A DNA stretch of 9,214 nucleotides, taken from NCBI GenBank assembly GCA_905480445.1, contig CAJQQJ010000108.1, forward strand, positions 1 through 9,214, given 5' to 3'. Source of the stretch: an uncultured Alphaproteobacteria bacterium. GTDB taxonomy: Bacteria > Pseudomonadota > Alphaproteobacteria > UBA7985 > CAJQQZ01. The notes beneath the pieces are model-generated. The model had not been told where the DNA came from and ran no database searches. It was given only the letters and a program-made list of their open reading frames with translations. Made by a program: the position numbers and the translations under genes. Positions 6,843 to 9,214 of this stretch are shown piece after piece. Positions within the stretch are counted from its first letter, which is position 1. Every line of letters starts with the position of its first letter.

Positions 6843-8137
6843 CGGAAAGAGATACAGTTGTTGGCGTTGCAGGCATGACACATTTAGGTCTTGTTTCTGC
6901 GTCAGGTATAGCAGGCGCTGGCTTCAAAACAATTTGCTATGACGGTGATGCGGCTCTAGTTGAAAGGCTGAAGAAGAACGAGTTACCGGTTCTAGAGCCT
7001 GATCTTGACACTCTCGTCCAAAACAATGGTTCAAACCAGGTTTTTACCTCTGATTTGGATTCACTCGCCCAATGCGATGTTGTTTATATTGCTCCGGACA
7101 TTTCAACCGACGATGAAGGCAGAAGCGATGTCTCCGTCATCTCCGGTTTGATAGATGCAGTTTCAGGAATTTTGGCACCAGATGCAGTAATGGTTGTGCT
7201 GTCCCAGGTTGAACCAGGCTTTACCCGCAACCTGGCACACCCCGAACCTGAGCGGCGTTATTACCAGGTGGAGACACTGGTGTTTGGGCGTGCTGTCGAA
7301 CGGGCAACCCAGCCAGAGCGTTACATCGTCGGAAGCGCTGATCCTGACGTGCCACTTAATCCGCATTTTGAAGAAGTGCTCGCCGCCTTCGATTGCCCGA
7401 TTTTGCCAATGCGTTATGAAAGTGCGGAATTGGCAAAAATCTCTATTAACTTCTGTCTCGTTTCCTCAATCTCGGTTGCCAACACCTTGTCTGAGGTTTG
7501 TGAGGAGATTGGCGCGGACTGGTCGGAAATCGTTCCTGCGTTGAAGCTTGATCGCCGGATTGGTGAATATTCCTATCTTGCTCCCGGTCTTGGGATTGCT
7601 GGCGGCAATCTGGAACGTGATCTGGCGACCATCCAACGAATTGGTGACAGAGAGGGTACCGATACAAACGTTGTTGCGGCCTGGAAATCGAACAGTCGCC
7701 ATCGGCGTGACTGGGCTGCCCGAACGATCAAGAAGCTCTTGCTTGATGAAAATCCTGACGCGACACTTGCTGTCTGGGGGTTGGCCTATAAGGAAAACAC
7801 CCACTCTGTGAAAAACTCTCCTTCTCTTGCCACTTTGGCACAGCTGCCGACGGCGAAACTGCAGGTTTTTGATCCGGTTGTTTCGGCTGACGCCGTGCAG
7901 CGCGATGGCGTAGTCAGTGCATCAGATCCGATAGACGCCTTGTCTGGAGCCGATGCACTGCTTATTCTCACGCCATGGCCCAAATTCAAAAAAATCGCCC
8001 CATTAGCAGTGAGCGAAGCTTTGAAAGGCAAAACCGTCCTGGATCCCTACCGCGTTCTTGACGGCAGTCTGGCAGAGGATGCAGGGCTGCACTATCACAC
8101 CCTTGGTCGGGCTGCCGCCCCCATCAACGAAAGATGA
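6839..8137 (+). CDS. UDP-glucose/GDP-mannose dehydrogenase family protein lacking the catalytic cysteine
   Basis: 432 residues, full length for UDP-glucose 6-dehydrogenase-like enzymes, which oxidise a nucleotide-sugar alcohol to a carboxylate in two steps. Family landmarks are the N-terminal Rossmann segment (GMTHLG, 12-17), STDDEGRSD (89-97), E145 in VETLVFGRA, ERYIVG (160-165), ELAKISIN with K200 and N204, and WGLAYKENTHSVKNSP (313-328) in the C-terminal domain. The usual catalytic block GGSCFPKD is replaced by AGGNLERD (254-261). The nucleophilic Cys becomes N257 while D261 is kept. The Rossmann GxGxxG also reads G12-M-T-H-L-G17, with Thr in the middle position. The frame is open throughout, so this is not decay. 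It may stop at an aldehyde or keto stage or do another reaction on NDP-heptose. The GTG start overlaps the upstream stop in a GTGA junction. Confidence 0.82.
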   Translation: MTERDTVVGVAGMTHLGLVSASGIAGAGFKTICYDGDAALVERLKKNELPVLEPDLDTLVQNNGSNQVFTSDLDSLAQCDVVYIAPDISTDDEGRSDVSVISGLIDAVSGILAPDAVMVVLSQVEPGFTRNLAHPEPERRYYQVETLVFGRAVERATQPERYIVGSADPDVPLNPHFEEVLAAFDCPILPMRYESAELAKISINFCLVSSISVANTLSEVCEEIGADWSEIVPALKLDRRIGEYSYLAPGLGIAGGNLERDLATIQRIGDREGTDTNVVAAWKSNSRHRRDWAARTIKKLLLDENPDATLAVWGLAYKENTHSVKNSPSLATLAQLPTAKLQVFDPVVSADAVQRDGVVSASDPIDALSGADALLILTPWPKFKKIAPLAVSEALKGKTVLDPYRVLDGSLAEDAGLHYHTLGRAAAPINER

Positions 8138-8142
8138 TTTAG

Positions 8143-9024
8143 ATGCTCAATCACCAAAACCAGGAACCAGTCAGCCCGAAAAGGGTCGTGCTCATCGGCG
8201 GCGCCAGCTTTATCGGAAGTGCTGTCGCGCAGCAGCTTGAGGGAAAAACTACAGTATTGTCGCTTGGGCGTGCGAATGTTGATCTCACGGCGGATGGCGC
8301 CGCGAACAAGCTCGCTGGTTTCCTAAAGGCCGATGACGCTGTGGTCGCTATTTCTGCTCAGGCCCCTTGCCGCAACGTTGATGATTTCCTGGTGAATGCA
8401 GAAATCATCAAGACCTTAACCAAAGCGCTGGAACAACAACCAGTCGCACATCTCGTGAATATCAGTTCCGACGCAGTATATCCTGATGAACCTGTGCCAT
8501 TGAGCGAGGCTGTGCCTGCTGCGCCGACTTCCATGCACGGTGCCATGCATCTCGCCAGGGAAATTGCTTTGCGGGGACTGAGCATACCCATGGCTACCCT
8601 GCGGCCAACCCTGGTCTACGGAGACAGTGATCCTCACAACGGATATGGTCCTAACCAGTTCCGTCGTAAAGCGAACAAAAACGAACCCATTACTCTTTTT
8701 GGAGAAGGCGAGGAACGTCGGGACCACGTGTTGGTGGATGACGTGGCTGAGCTGGTCGTTCGGGTTCTCTTTTCTGGTTCAACAGGTGTTCTAAATGCCG
8801 CGACCGGAACAGTGACAACTTTCAAAGAGGTGGCAGAAAAAGCCGTGACCTTGTCCGGCCAGACTGTTGAAATTAACGGCAGTCCCCGTAAGGGACCTAT
8901 GCCGCATAATGGTTACCGTCCATTTGATCCGGTTGAGACCACACAAGCTTTTCCGGACTTTAGCTATACGACACTGGATGACGGCATGAAACAGGCCCAG
9001 ACCACAGAGTTCGGAAATGGCTGA
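8143..9024 (+). CDS. SDR-fold NAD(P)-binding sugar protein without the Tyr-x-x-x-Lys motif
   Basis: 293 residues of the extended-SDR/RmlD-like type. A Rossmann start reads VVLIGGASFIGS (15-26), with Ser at the usual middle glycine. It is followed by LVNISSDAVYP (104-114) with S108 and S109, the motif RPTLVYGDSDPHNGYGPNQF (154-173), and HVLVDDVAELV (195-205). At the catalytic position, where SDRs carry Y-x-x-x-K, the chain reads H132-G-A-M-H136, with the following R139-E140 as in relatives. Both key residues are therefore His. The rest of the fold is intact, so the protein may be a divergent reductase or epimerase, or a substrate-binding partner of another SDR in the operon. It starts five bases after the dehydrogenase stop and overlaps the next gene by eight bases. 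Its substrate is unknown and is inferred to be an activated heptose. Confidence 0.8.
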   Translation: MLNHQNQEPVSPKRVVLIGGASFIGSAVAQQLEGKTTVLSLGRANVDLTADGAANKLAGFLKADDAVVAISAQAPCRNVDDFLVNAEIIKTLTKALEQQPVAHLVNISSDAVYPDEPVPLSEAVPAAPTSMHGAMHLAREIALRGLSIPMATLRPTLVYGDSDPHNGYGPNQFRRKANKNEPITLFGEGEERRDHVLVDDVAELVVRVLFSGSTGVLNAATGTVTTFKEVAEKAVTLSGQTVEINGSPRKGPMPHNGYRPFDPVETTQAFPDFSYTTLDDGMKQAQTTEFGNG

Positions 9025-9214
9025 GGTAGATCTGTTACGATCGCTACCAGCGACGAAACGAAATATCCAGAAACGCCTGGACGGCAAAGATCTTGCTGTT
9101 GTCGCTGTCGCCAAACAGTTTGGTGAAATGTATTGGGATGGCCCTCGCGAATATGGCTATGGCGGGTACAGTTATGATGGTCGTTGGCGTTCAGTAGCTC
9201 GTGACATTATTGAG
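9017..9214 (+). CDS. Class I SAM-dependent methyltransferase, N-terminal part (cut by window end)
   Basis: An open frame starting at ATG 9017 gives 66 residues up to the window edge. It contains KRNIQKRLDGK and FGEMYWDGPREYGYGGY followed by YDGRW and VARDIIE. I recognise this lead-in (FGEMYxDGPRExGYGGYxYDGRW) from methyltransferases found in sugar and surface-glycan clusters. In those the SAM-binding Rossmann core comes directly after, so here it lies outside the window. It overlaps the previous gene by eight bases and so belongs to the same operon. A sugar O- or C-methylation late in the pathway is a reasonable inference, but the catalytic part cannot be seen. Confidence 0.75.
   Translation, partial: MAEVDLLRSLPATKRNIQKRLDGKDLAVVAVAKQFGEMYWDGPREYGYGGYSYDGRWRSVARDIIE

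Noticed and set aside
6839..8137. Pseudogene call for the dehydrogenase because the catalytic Cys is missing
   Set aside because: The frame is full length and uninterrupted, other active-site residues are kept, and start and stop are coupled to neighbours; substitution looks selected rather than decayed.
8058..8240. Short plus-strand open frame bridging the dehydrogenase and third SDR genes
   Set aside because: It is out of frame with both flanking genes and covers their well-supported ends; no domain or ribosome-binding site supports it.
1..9214. CRISPR array, tRNA, rRNA or prophage features
   Set aside because: No regularly spaced direct repeats, cloverleaf-like sequences, rRNA segments or phage structural genes were seen on reading either strand.

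Overview
The window holds a compact, entirely plus-strand operon for making and modifying a nucleotide-activated heptose. It is preceded by the tail of an IS200/IS605-type transposase gene. Codon use, base composition (close to half G+C by eye, not measured) and gene style suggest a proteobacterium, most likely an alphaproteobacterium. That placement is inferred only from the look of the sequence. The cluster resembles a polysaccharide (capsule, O-antigen or exopolysaccharide) or glycosylated-metabolite locus acquired as a cassette.

Layout: 1-126 is the last 41 codons of a TnpA-like transposase, whose stop codon lies inside a strong hairpin (117-140). 127-393 is non-coding leader DNA with several short palindromes and a TTGACA box. 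From 394 onward ten genes follow with gaps of 39 bp or less, and several overlap: SIS-domain sedoheptulose-7-phosphate isomerase (394-975), HAD-type heptose bisphosphate phosphatase (986-1558), small transaldolase (about 1561-2292), two extended SDR epimerase/dehydratases (2332-3333, 3333-4328), a nucleotidyltransferase-PfkB kinase fusion (4349-5899), a Gfo/Idh/MocA oxidoreductase (5868-6842), a UDP-glucose/GDP-mannose dehydrogenase homologue (6839-8137), a third SDR-like protein (8143-9024), and the first 66 codons of a SAM-dependent methyltransferase (9017 to the window end).

How the genes fit together (inference from families): the transaldolase could supply sedoheptulose 7-phosphate. The isomerase would convert it to a heptose 7-phosphate, the PfkB domain would phosphorylate C1, the HAD enzyme would remove the C7 phosphate, and the nucleotidyltransferase domain would add the nucleotide. 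The three SDRs, the Gfo/Idh oxidoreductase, the dehydrogenase homologue and the methyltransferase would then remodel the NDP-heptose by epimerisation, oxidation/reduction, possibly deoxygenation, and methylation.

The most unusual points are these: the HldE-like fusion has its two domains in the opposite order to E. coli HldE; the dehydrogenase homologue has Asn where the family's catalytic Cys should be; the third SDR has His-x-x-x-His in place of Tyr-x-x-x-Lys; and the isomerase has altered metal-ligand positions. No glycosyltransferase, transporter, RNA gene or CRISPR array is visible.
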